From contig NZ_AZWO01000039.1 in the NCBI RefSeq assembly GCF_000514775.1, forward strand, positions 138 to 48,511: a DNA stretch of 48,374 nucleotides, written 5' to 3'. Positions 8,170-15,869 of the stretch are shown here, piece after piece. Numbering within the stretch: position 1 is the first letter of the stretch; each line of letters starts with the position of its first letter. The position numbers and the translations under genes were made by a program. This DNA comes from Salinispora pacifica CNR114 (GTDB lineage Bacteria; Actinomycetota; Actinomycetes; Mycobacteriales; Micromonosporaceae). The notes below the pieces were generated by a model. The model had not been told where the DNA came from. It was given only the letters and a program-made list of their open reading frames with translations, and made no database searches.

Positions 8170-8460
8170 TCAATCAAGATACGTCATGTCAATGAAATCG
8201 TACTTATCGATCTTGCCGGAAGTCGCCTCCATATACTCCCGCAAGTGCGCGCCACCCTTGTGCGCCTCCCAGATCTCGCGGGACTCCCAGTTCTCGTAGA
8301 GGACGAAGTGGGCCGGGTCGCTATTATCCTGGTGCAGGTCGTAGTTGATACACCCCTTCTCCGCCCGAGTCAACGGGACAAGCTTCTTCAACTCCGCTTT
8401 CACCAGGTCCGCCTGGCCCGGCCGAGCGTGAACGTTGGCAACAATAGACAAACGCGACAT
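8170..8460 (-). CDS. ABM-domain monooxygenase (YgiN-like), copy 1
   Basis: This 96-residue protein has the dimeric ferredoxin-like ABM fold seen in cofactor-poor quinol monooxygenases such as YgiN. The conserved block DPAHFVLYENWESREIWEAH lies in the middle, preceded by EKGCINYDLHQDN. ATG 8460 follows GGAGG at a good distance. A paralogue starts 361 bases upstream on the same strand, and the two share long identical stretches. The 70-base gap allows co-transcription. Such enzymes act on quinols or aromatic polyketides; no polyketide genes are nearby, so redox or aromatic detoxification is the better guess. Confidence 0.85.
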   Translation of the reverse strand: MSRLSIVANVHARPGQADLVKAELKKLVPLTRAEKGCINYDLHQDNSDPAHFVLYENWESREIWEAHKGGAHLREYMEATSGKIDKYDFIDMTYLD

Positions 8461-8530
8461 TCTGCACCCCTCCTCGCCTGATCGTTCCGTTGTGAAACGC
8501 CCTCAGCCCAACAGCGCGGTTCACGAGTCG

Positions 8531-8821
8531 TCAGCCAATGTGGGTCATCTCGTTGACTACGAATTCATCCACCTTGCCGGCGGTCGCCGCTCCGTAAGCC
8601 TCCATGTGAGCGGCGTTCATGTGCGCCTGCCACAGGTCACGGGACTCCCAGTTCTCGTAGAAAACGAAATGAGCCGGGTCACTATTATCCTGGTGTAGAT
8701 CGTAGTTGATACACCCCTTCTCTGCCCGAGTGGTCGGGATAAGCTTCTCCAACTCCGCCTTTACCAGGTCGACCTGGTCCGGCTTGGCGTGAATGTTGGC
8801 AACAATAGTCAGGCGTGACAT
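8531..8821 (-). CDS. ABM-domain monooxygenase (YgiN-like), copy 2
   Basis: This 96-residue paralogue of the gene just downstream begins with the same MSRL-IVAN-HA pattern and carries the same TRAEKGCINYDLHQDNSDPA core. It differs mainly in the last 30 residues. ATG 8821 is preceded by an AGGGGG site. The pair is a tandem duplication with both copies intact. Divergence is concentrated in the C-terminal part (AHMEAYGAATAGKVDEF versus AHLREYMEATSGKIDKY), so the substrate pocket may differ. Confidence 0.85.
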   Translation of the reverse strand: MSRLTIVANIHAKPDQVDLVKAELEKLIPTTRAEKGCINYDLHQDNSDPAHFVFYENWESRDLWQAHMNAAHMEAYGAATAGKVDEFVVNEMTHIG

Positions 8822-8962
8822 GCGGTACCCCCTGGTCGCCTCGTCGTTCGTTTGTGGAACTTCTTCACGCTAGCGGAAGAGCCCGCGCCAGGGCCGGTGA
8901 GTCGCCAGATGTGGCTCGGAGCTGATCAGGTGGTTCCAGGGCCCGGGTTGGGGTACCCGTCC

Positions 8963-10177
8963 TCACGGTCGGGTACCGGCCGCGTGGACGGATCGCACCG
9001 CCTCGACCACCACCGAGGGAACCTCGTCCTGCACCCAGTGGCCGTGGGTACTGTCCCGCCACTGACCGACGACCGCGGTGGGGTGCCACTCCGACAGAAA
9101 CCGCTCCAGCGGATACCAGTAGGCCGCACCGGTCTCGTCATCGACACAATTGGTCCGGGTGGTGACCTCCTCACTCGCCGGGTGATAGCCGGGCCGGCAG
9201 AGCTCCCGGTCGCCGCCGAGAATCGCCAGGTCGACCTTGTAGGGCCCGAAGGCCGTGTCGTCACCGAAGGCGAGGAAGACCGGCTTCGACCGCAGCGCGG
9301 CCAGGTCCCGGTCGAGTTGATCCAGGAACGCGCCGTCCGCGACGGTCGCCATGGCGGAGATGTGCACGGGCTGGGTCACCTCCGGATAGCGCAGCTCATG
9401 CGGGGGCTCCAGGGTGAGGTAGGGCCCCCACATCGCGTCCCGCAGCGCCGCGTACTCCGCCGACCCCTCCACCGCGTTGCGTTCGGCGACCCCGATCGCA
9501 CCGCGGCGGATGAGCTCGCCCTCCGTGTAGAACTCTGGTTCCAGCTGCGCATGGCGCCCACGATCGTGCACCGCGTGCATGAATCCGGTCTGCCCCTGTT
9601 CGATACGGTCGAGTTGCCAGGCCCAGGTGTTCATCAGCACAAGACCCCGCACCTTCTCCGGGGTCGCGACTCCGGCGGCCAGTCCGATCGGCCCACCCCA
9701 GTCCTGGAGCACCAGGTAGAGATCTTCCAGGGCCAGGTCGGCGATGAAGTCCCGCAGCACCGTCGCGTGCGAACTCGGCAGGTAGTCGAATTCGCTGACC
9801 CTCGGTTTGTCGGAGAAACCGAAACCAAGGTGGTCGGTGAGGATCACCCGAAATCCAGCCGCGCTCAACGGGTCGACAATTTTCCGATAGATCATGCTCC
9901 AGGTTCCGTTGCCGTGGACCGCCAGAACGGTGCCCTTGGGGGTATGGCCGACGGCTGGGGGCACGTCCACATAGTGATATGCGAACCCGTTCCACTCGTA
10001 GACTTTTGACTGGAACGGATAGACGCTCTCCGCCACTGGAAACGGGCGCTCCCATTCTGGGGTAGCCCTGCTGTCCCGCTGCGGAACGCCGCCGGCGGCG
10101 ACTGCCAGGGCGGCGAGGGCCAGCACCCCCGACGCCACGAGGAGACGAACAGAGAACTTCCTCGACCTACCGCTCAC
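8963..10177 (-). CDS. Membrane-anchored alpha/beta hydrolase, haloalkane-dehalogenase-like
   Basis: From GTG 10177 the product has 404 residues: a basic start (SGRSRKFSVR) and a membrane segment to about residue 30, then an alpha/beta hydrolase. Landmarks are HGNGTWS near residue 88 (oxyanion region with the Asn that binds halide in dehalogenases), the nucleophile block LVLQDWGGP with Asp near 159 and the following Trp, and GHWVQDEVP near the C-terminus holding the catalytic His. Asn, Asp-Trp and His-x-x-Gln are the haloalkane dehalogenase pattern. The insertion before the His is longer than usual. A TTG start at 10195 is possible. True dehalogenase activity is an inference; esterase or epoxide hydrolase relatives exist. 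Confidence 0.8.
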   Translation of the reverse strand: MSGRSRKFSVRLLVASGVLALAALAVAAGGVPQRDSRATPEWERPFPVAESVYPFQSKVYEWNGFAYHYVDVPPAVGHTPKGTVLAVHGNGTWSMIYRKIVDPLSAAGFRVILTDHLGFGFSDKPRVSEFDYLPSSHATVLRDFIADLALEDLYLVLQDWGGPIGLAAGVATPEKVRGLVLMNTWAWQLDRIEQGQTGFMHAVHDRGRHAQLEPEFYTEGELIRRGAIGVAERNAVEGSAEYAALRDAMWGPYLTLEPPHELRYPEVTQPVHISAMATVADGAFLDQLDRDLAALRSKPVFLAFGDDTAFGPYKVDLAILGGDRELCRPGYHPASEEVTTRTNCVDDETGAAYWYPLERFLSEWHPTAVVGQWRDSTHGHWVQDEVPSVVVEAVRSVHAAGTRP

Positions 10178-10373
10178 GGCAATCCCCAATCCCAACCCCG
10201 AGCCGGTCGGAGAGCAGCACGATCTCAGCGCACCGCCCGGCGAACCACTCCCGTCGTCCCGAGCCTAGGAACGCGGGGTGGGCCAGGAAATGCGGCGTAC
10301 CAGCCAGTCTTTGCTGGGGGCAGCCCTACCCAAATTGAGGCGCGCGATACGGCCCGCTGGCCGCATCAGCGCC

Positions 10374-11081
10374 TCAACGAGCGGATGTCCAGCCCTGCTG
10401 ATGCAGCCGTTCGATGCCCTCGAGCAACAGGTCCAGGGCGAACTCGAACTCGAACTGGTCGTCGCAGCCCCGCCCCACCACCGACGTGTCGTCGTGGGAC
10501 GCCACCACGGCGATCTTCGCAAGGTTGGGGAATCGGTCGGCGAACTGCGCTGGTAGGGCCGCCGGTGGCTCCGGACTGGTCACGCCGGTCCGGCCGGCGT
10601 TCCGTGCGGTGTCGAAGAGTTCCTGACTGAAACCCAGGGTGCGGCTGCCCATCGCGTGCATCACGTGGTGGGCGAGGTCCACGGAGAAGCCGCCAGTCCG
10701 GAAGGTCCCGACCATCGAGTCGAGGTAGGCGAGGATGGCCGGCGTCGGCGTCTGCTGCGACTCAATGGCGAGGGACACCCAGGGGTGCCGCTGCAGCACC
10801 CGCCGCGCGGAGAGAATCCGCTCCCGGACCGCGTGCTTCCAGTCGGTGTCGGCCAGCGGCGGGGCGATCTCGTCGATGACCACATCGATCATGCCGGCGA
10901 CCAGTTCGTCCTTGTTGGCCACGTGCTTGTAGAGGGCCATCGGCACGACGCCCAGGTCCTGGGCAAGGTTGCGCATGCTGAGGGAGTCGATCCCGGCCTC
11001 GTCGGCAAGCGCGACAGCGGCCCGCAGGACTCGCTCCCTGCTCAGCGGCGTTCGGCGAGGCACCTCGGTCTGCTCAGCCAT
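10374..11081 (-). CDS. TetR-family repressor (TetR_C_1 type)
   Basis: The 235-residue regulator has an N-terminal HTH, RERVLRAAVALADEAG-IDSLSMRNLAQDLGVVPMALYKHVANKDELV, and a C-terminal domain like TetR itself rather than AcrR. It is divergent from the MDR oxidoreductase gene, and the shared 134-base region carries palindromic sites placed in the oxidoreductase promoter. Repression of that neighbour and of itself is therefore likely, with release by a small hydrophobic or quinone-like ligand. The hydrolase gene downstream on the same strand could belong to the regulon. Confidence 0.9.
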   Translation of the reverse strand: MAEQTEVPRRTPLSRERVLRAAVALADEAGIDSLSMRNLAQDLGVVPMALYKHVANKDELVAGMIDVVIDEIAPPLADTDWKHAVRERILSARRVLQRHPWVSLAIESQQTPTPAILAYLDSMVGTFRTGGFSVDLAHHVMHAMGSRTLGFSQELFDTARNAGRTGVTSPEPPAALPAQFADRFPNLAKIAVVASHDDTSVVGRGCDDQFEFEFALDLLLEGIERLHQQGWTSAR

Positions 11082-11123
11082 CTCGTTTCCTCGTCTCCAG
11101 CGGTGCTGGAAACCATAACCGCC

Positions 11124-11203
11124 TTGACGAGTGTACGGCGTACACCTACTGTTCAGAGACAGCGTACGCCGTACACCAAAGAATGAGGCGGACGCCGTAC
11201 ACC
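11124..11203 (+). promoter_or_regulatory. Promoter with built-in operators for the MDR gene
   Basis: TTGACG (11124-11129) and TACTGT (11147-11152) are separated by 17 bases. The spacer contains the palindrome GTGTACGGCGTACAC (11131-11145). The same core, ACGCCGTACAC, recurs at 11166-11176 near the expected transcript start and at 11192-11202 just before the ribosome binding site. One site blocks polymerase binding and two lie in the leader, a clear repressor layout. The TetR gene on the other side is the obvious candidate. Confidence 0.8.
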
Positions 11204-11215
11204 TTGGAGTGGAGA

Positions 11216-12199
11216 ATGAAGGCCATCGTGCAGGACCGCTACGGGCCGCCGGAGTCCCTCACCCTCGCGGAGGTTGACCCGCCGGTGCCCGCCGCCGACG
11301 AGGTGCTGGTGCGGGTCGAAGCCGCAGCCCTCAACGCCTACGACTGGCATGTGCTACGCGGCGATCCGCGGATGGCGCGGTTGGCGCTGGGCCGGTCGAA
11401 GCCCCGGGCCCGCATCCGTGGCCGCGACTTCGCCGGCGTGGTGGAATCCGTCGGCGAGAACGTTCACCAGTTTCATTCCGGCGATGCGGTCTTCGGCGAC
11501 CTCGGCGATGCTAACGGCGCCTTCGCCGAGTACGTCTGCGTACCCGAAGCCCTGGTCGCGCCGAAGCCGACCAACCTGACGCCGCGGCAGGCCGCCGCCC
11601 TGCCCCTCGCCGGCGTCACCGCACTCATGGGGCTGGCGGATCTCGGGCAGGTCGAGCCCGGCCACCGCGTCCTGATCAACGGTGCCTCCGGCGGCGTCGG
11701 CACCCTCGCCGTGCAGCTGGCCAAGGCGCTCGGCGCGACCGTGACCGGAGTGTGCAGCACCCGGAACACCGAGCTGGTTCGTTCCCTCGGCGCTGACCAC
11801 GTCATTGACTACACCCGGAGCGACTTCACCCACGACGCCCAACCACACGATGTCGTGTTCGACCTGGTCGGCAACCGCTCGCTCACCGCACTCCGGCGAG
11901 TGCTGGCCCCCGCCGGGAGGCTGATCCTCTCCGGCGGCGGGGTCTACCGCGGCGGTAGCCTCGTCGGACCGGTCTGGCTCATCACCCGCGGGCGACTCCT
12001 GGCGCCCTTCGTCCGACAGCGCATCGCCGTTCTCACCACCGTGCCCAGCCGAAAGCACCTCGACGTGCTCCGCGACCACGCCGAGGCCGGGGACCTAACC
12101 CCGGTCATCGATCGGAGCTACCCGCTGCACGAGGTACCGCAAGCACTTCGGTACCTCGAAGGTGAACACGCGCGGGCGAAAGTAGTGATCACCCTCTGA
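11216..12199 (+). CDS. NADP-dependent MDR oxidoreductase (quinone reductase-like)
   Basis: This is a 327-residue zinc-free medium-chain dehydrogenase/reductase. It has a GroES-like N-terminal domain (MKAIVQDRYGPPESLTLAEVD), the nucleotide fold motif INGASGGVGTLAVQLAKALG near residue 158, and the GADHVIDY segment typical of quinone oxidoreductases and enoyl reductases. Zinc ligands of alcohol dehydrogenases are absent. ATG 11216 has GGAG six bases upstream; the earlier ATG at 11183 lacks a site and lies inside an operator. It is regulated by the operator-promoter above, probably through the divergent TetR protein, and would reduce quinones or other conjugated carbonyls with NADPH. Confidence 0.9.
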   Translation: MKAIVQDRYGPPESLTLAEVDPPVPAADEVLVRVEAAALNAYDWHVLRGDPRMARLALGRSKPRARIRGRDFAGVVESVGENVHQFHSGDAVFGDLGDANGAFAEYVCVPEALVAPKPTNLTPRQAAALPLAGVTALMGLADLGQVEPGHRVLINGASGGVGTLAVQLAKALGATVTGVCSTRNTELVRSLGADHVIDYTRSDFTHDAQPHDVVFDLVGNRSLTALRRVLAPAGRLILSGGGVYRGGSLVGPVWLITRGRLLAPFVRQRIAVLTTVPSRKHLDVLRDHAEAGDLTPVIDRSYPLHEVPQALRYLEGEHARAKVVITL

Positions 12200-12234
12200 G
12201 GCGTAACCGGTGCCATCGCGGGTAGAACGCGGGT

Positions 12235-14025
12235 GTGGCGGAGATCAGTGACTATGCGTTTCTGGGCGACTGCCAGGGCGCGGCGTTGGTGTCGGCGGAC
12301 GGTTCGGTGGACTGGTGGTGTCCACCCCGGTTCGACGGGCCAAGCGTCTTCGCGCAGCTACTCGGCTCCGCTGGCGGCCACTGGTGGATCCGACCGCACG
12401 GGCGGTACACGACGAGCCGCTGCTACCTCGACGGCACGATGGTCGTCCAGACCGACTTTCACACCCAGGACGGGGTGCTGCGGCTGACCGATGCGCTCAG
12501 CCTCGGGGTCGGGGAACGCGGTCACCAGATCGGCCTCAGCTCGCCGCACGTCCTCCTGCGCCGGGTCGACGCAATCGCCGGCCCGGCGCAGGTGACGGTC
12601 GAGGTGGCGGCCCGGCCCGAGTACGGCCTGGTCAGCCCCACTGTCTCCGACGCCACGACGGGGATCGAGATCTCCGGCGGCGCCGACCGGCTGACCCTTA
12701 CCAGCGACCGCGACCTGACCATCGACGGTTCCGTGGTGACCGGAGAGTTCAGTCTCGCCGAAGGCGAGAGCGCGGTCTTCGCGCTGCACCACCGACGGTC
12801 CACCGACCCGCCGACGGTTCCCCTCGACGGTCGGGTGGCGCTGCGGGACACCATCGCCGCCTGGCGGTCCTGGGACCGCATCCACCAGGGGTACCAGGGG
12901 CCCTACCGGGAGCAGGTCCGACGCAGTGCCCTCGTCCTGCAGGCGCTGACCTACCAGCCGACCGGGGCCGTGATCGCCGCCCCCACCACCTCCCTGCCCG
13001 AGGAGATCGGTGGCGAGGCGAACTGGGACTACCGGTTCGGCTGGCTCCGCGACGGCGCCTTCACCCTGAAGGCGCTCTGGGTCGCCGCCTGCCCGGACGA
13101 GGCACACCGGTTCTTCGACTGGATGGCCGAGTCGATGGGCTCGGTGGAGGCGGAGGACCACGTCCCGATCATGTTTGGCCCGGGCGGTGAGCGTGATCTC
13201 ACCGAGCACACCCTCGGGCACCTTGAGGGCTACCGGGACAGCCGCCCGGTACGGGTTGGTAACGACGCCTGGCTGCAGAAGCAACTCGACGTTATCGGCG
13301 AGGTCATCGAGTGCGCCTGGGTCCTGCGGGACCAGCTCACCGAGTTGTCGCCCGCCGCCGCCAGCCTGCTCCGCTCCCTGGCCGACCGGGCCGCGGACAC
13401 CTGGCGGGAGCGGGATGCCGGAATCTGGGAGGGGCGCGAGGGGCAGCGGCACTACCTGACCTCGAAGGTGATGTGCTGGTTGGCCCTCGACCGGGCCGTC
13501 AAGCTCGCCGGGCTTCTGGATGCTGAGGCGAAGGTCCCGCAGTGGTCGGAGGCGATGGCGGAGGTCCGCGCGGCGATCCTGGAGGAGGGGTGGAACAGCT
13601 CGAGCAGGGCGTTCACCGGCGCGTTCGGCTCCGACCACCTGGATGCCGGAGTCCTGGTCATGCCCATTCTCGGGTTCCTCCCCGCCGACGACGACAAGAT
13701 CCTGGGCACGGTGGATGCCATCGAACGGGACCTGGTCCAGGACGGCCTGGTGCAGCGCTGGACCCGGGCCGGGGACGAGGGCGCCTTCATCATCTGCTCG
13801 TACTGGCTGGCCCAGGCCCTGGCTCTGGCCGGGCGGGTTGACCGGGCCCGACAGGTCTTCGAGACCGTCACCGGCCGGGCGAACGATCTCGGCCTACTCG
13901 CCGAGGAGATCGACCGACGCGACGGGCGCCTGATCGGCAACTTTCCCCAGGCCTTGTCCCACATCGGTCTGATCAACGCCGCCTGGACCATCGGCCAGGT
14001 CGAGGCCGCGGGAACCAGTAGGTAG
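12235..14025 (+). CDS. Glycoside hydrolase family 15 (glucoamylase/trehalase type)
   Basis: This is a 596-residue cytoplasmic GH15 protein with no signal peptide. The N-terminal beta-sandwich begins ISDYAFLGDCQGAALVSADGSVDWWCPPRFD. The (alpha/alpha)6 domain carries PEEIGGEANWDYRFGWLRDGAF near residue 255 and, late, WTRAGDEGAFIICSYWLAQAL with a conserved acidic residue. Bacterial relatives hydrolyse malto-oligosaccharides, dextran or, in mycobacteria, trehalose. No Shine-Dalgarno precedes GTG 12235, but TAGAAC at 12223-12228 would place a transcript start on the GTG, so it may be leaderless. The SDR gene follows within 30 bases. Confidence 0.9.
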   Translation: MAEISDYAFLGDCQGAALVSADGSVDWWCPPRFDGPSVFAQLLGSAGGHWWIRPHGRYTTSRCYLDGTMVVQTDFHTQDGVLRLTDALSLGVGERGHQIGLSSPHVLLRRVDAIAGPAQVTVEVAARPEYGLVSPTVSDATTGIEISGGADRLTLTSDRDLTIDGSVVTGEFSLAEGESAVFALHHRRSTDPPTVPLDGRVALRDTIAAWRSWDRIHQGYQGPYREQVRRSALVLQALTYQPTGAVIAAPTTSLPEEIGGEANWDYRFGWLRDGAFTLKALWVAACPDEAHRFFDWMAESMGSVEAEDHVPIMFGPGGERDLTEHTLGHLEGYRDSRPVRVGNDAWLQKQLDVIGEVIECAWVLRDQLTELSPAAASLLRSLADRAADTWRERDAGIWEGREGQRHYLTSKVMCWLALDRAVKLAGLLDAEAKVPQWSEAMAEVRAAILEEGWNSSSRAFTGAFGSDHLDAGVLVMPILGFLPADDDKILGTVDAIERDLVQDGLVQRWTRAGDEGAFIICSYWLAQALALAGRVDRARQVFETVTGRANDLGLLAEEIDRRDGRLIGNFPQALSHIGLINAAWTIGQVEAAGTSR

Positions 14026-14051
14026 TGGCAGTCGAGGAAAGGAGCACGTTG

Positions 14052-14831
14052 ATGAGCGGACGACTGATGGGTAGAACCGCCCTGATCACCGGCTCGGACT
14101 CCGGTATCGGGCAGGCCACCGCGATCGAGTTTGGCCGGGAGGGCGCCGACGTGGTGGTGCACTACCTGCATGACCATGCGGGGGCGAGCCACACCAAGGC
14201 CGAGATCGAGCGGGCCGGTCGGCGCGCCGTGGTGGTGCAGGGCGACATCAGCGTCGAGCACCAGGTCGAGGCGATGTTCGACGAGGCCCTGGCGACGTTC
14301 GGAGAGCTGGACATCCTGATGAACGACGCCGGGGTGGACGCGTCCGGCACCCCGGTCGCCGATCTGGACACCGAGACCTGGGACCGCGCCATCCGTACGA
14401 ACCTGTACGGGATGTTCTTCTGCTGTCGGCGGTTCGTCCGGCACCGCCGCGACCATGGTGGACACGGAAAGATCATCAACATCACCTCCATCCACCAGGA
14501 GGTGGCCCGGGCCGGCGGCGCCGACTACGACGCCAGCAAGGGCGGCATGCTGGAGCTGGCCAAGAGCATCGCGCTGGAGGTCGCCCCGCTACACATGAAC
14601 GTCAACAACATCGGGCCGGGCATGGTGCTCACGCCGTTCAACCAACGTGCGATCGACGACCCGCAGTACCTGGAGGAGCAGGTGCAGTCGATCCCGTGGA
14701 AGCGGGCCGCCCAGCCGGAGGAGATCGCGAAGCTCGCCGTCTTCCTGGCCAGCGACGACGCGAACTACGTCACCGGGTCGACCTACTTCATGGACGGTGG
14801 CCTCATGCAGAACCAGGGGCAGGGCGCGTAG
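14052..14831 (+). CDS. SDR-family oxidoreductase (glucose dehydrogenase-like)
   Basis: This is a classical short-chain dehydrogenase of 259 residues. The cofactor motif TGSDSGIG is near the N-terminus, the usual NNAG is changed to NDAG, the catalytic Ser is in NITSIHQ, and Tyr/Lys are in YDASKGG. The C-terminus has YVTGSTYFMDGGLMQ, as in glucose 1-dehydrogenase-like members. ATG 14052 is supported by AAAGGAG at 14038-14044; a GTG at 14025 touching the GH15 stop is less likely. It is probably co-transcribed with GH15, and a glucosidase next to a sugar dehydrogenase would make functional sense, but the substrate is not shown. Confidence 0.9.
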   Translation: MSGRLMGRTALITGSDSGIGQATAIEFGREGADVVVHYLHDHAGASHTKAEIERAGRRAVVVQGDISVEHQVEAMFDEALATFGELDILMNDAGVDASGTPVADLDTETWDRAIRTNLYGMFFCCRRFVRHRRDHGGHGKIINITSIHQEVARAGGADYDASKGGMLELAKSIALEVAPLHMNVNNIGPGMVLTPFNQRAIDDPQYLEEQVQSIPWKRAAQPEEIAKLAVFLASDDANYVTGSTYFMDGGLMQNQGQGA

Positions 14832-14857
14832 GGCGCGCTCCGACGCGTGGCGAACGG

Positions 14858-14888
14858 TTGACCTCAACCTTGGTTGAGGTTTTACCGT
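14858..14888 (+). promoter_or_regulatory. SoxR box within a 19-bp-spacer promoter
   Basis: TTGACC (14858-14863) and TACCGT (14883-14888) are 19 bases apart, too long for ordinary sigma-70 promoters but standard for MerR-family activators. Inside lies a perfect inverted repeat, ACCTCAACC-TT-GGTTGAGGT (14861-14880), which matches the SoxR operator consensus CCTCAA...TTGAGG. The promoter serves the NmrA-like gene starting at 14926. No soxR gene is in the window. Confidence 0.88.
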
Positions 14889-14925
14889 CTCCCTGTCGCG
14901 ATCGGAGCGTTCCTGGAGGAGACCC

Positions 14926-15765
14926 ATGTTCTTGGTTACTGGCGCGACCGGCAACGTCGGACGGCGGGTGGTGGCACGGCTGACCGCCGCAGGCCACGAC
15001 GTCCGCGCCGTCGTCCGCGACCCCAGCCGGGCGAACCTTCCGGCCGGGGTACCGGCGGTCACCGCTGATCTGGCTGATCCGGCGACCCTCCGCCCGCACC
15101 TGGGCGGGGTCCGGGCCGTGTTCCTGATCTGGCCGTACACTGACCCCGCCGTCGCCGTTGCGCTCGCGCCGGCCCTCGCGGACGTGCTGGCCAGCGCCGG
15201 GTCACCCCGGGTGGTGTACCTGTCGGCCGCCTCCGCCGAAGTCGACCCGAACTCGTTCTGGGCGGTGGTGGAGCGCGCCCTCCTCGAACGCGACCTCCCC
15301 GGGACGGTGCTGCGTCCCACCGGCTTCGCCACGAACACGCTGGGCTGGGCCGACGCTATTCGCGCCGAGGGGGTGGTGCGCTGGCCGTACGGCGCCGCGG
15401 CCCGGTCCCTGATCCACGAGGACGACATCGCCGCGGTGGCGGTCGAGGCGATGACCGGGGACCGGCACGACCGGCGGACCTACGTGCTCACCGGCCCAGA
15501 GACGGTCACCCAGGTCGAGCAGGTACGCCTCATCGGCGCCGCGATCGGCCGTGAGGTGCGGTGGCAGGACATCCCGGCGGAGGCTGTCCGCCCGATGCTG
15601 GTCGAGGCGTTCGGGGACGCCGGATTCGCGGAGATGGCGTTGGCCGGCTGGGCGGCGATGGTGGAGAAGCCAGAGCAGGTGACCGACGATGTCGAGACGG
15701 TACTGGGGCGACCCGCGCGGACCTTCGCCCAGTGGGCCGCCGACCACGCCGCCGACTTCGCCTGA
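14926..15765 (+). CDS. NmrA-like NAD(P)H-binding reductase, putative SoxR target
   Basis: This is an atypical short-chain dehydrogenase of 279 residues with FLVTGATGNVGRRVVARL at the extreme N-terminus, the NAD(P)-binding loop of the NmrA/YtfG/azoreductase-like group. YVLTGPETVTQVEQV lies two-thirds in, as in quinone-reducing QorB relatives. The active-site Tyr-x3-Lys of classical SDRs is absent. GGAGGAG sits eight bases before ATG 14926. The SoxR-type promoter upstream implies induction by redox-cycling compounds such as phenazines or quinones. NAD(P)-dependent oxidoreductases are known members of the small Streptomyces SoxR regulon. Confidence 0.88.
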   Translation: MFLVTGATGNVGRRVVARLTAAGHDVRAVVRDPSRANLPAGVPAVTADLADPATLRPHLGGVRAVFLIWPYTDPAVAVALAPALADVLASAGSPRVVYLSAASAEVDPNSFWAVVERALLERDLPGTVLRPTGFATNTLGWADAIRAEGVVRWPYGAAARSLIHEDDIAAVAVEAMTGDRHDRRTYVLTGPETVTQVEQVRLIGAAIGREVRWQDIPAEAVRPMLVEAFGDAGFAEMALAGWAAMVEKPEQVTDDVETVLGRPARTFAQWAADHAADFA

Positions 15766-15869
15766 GCCGTCCGGGAGTCCGATGTGGGTGGGTGGTTGGT
15801 TCGCACCACTGACCGCATCACCGCAATTCTCCACTGGTTGACCCAACGCAAGGACTTCCTGGAACCTGA

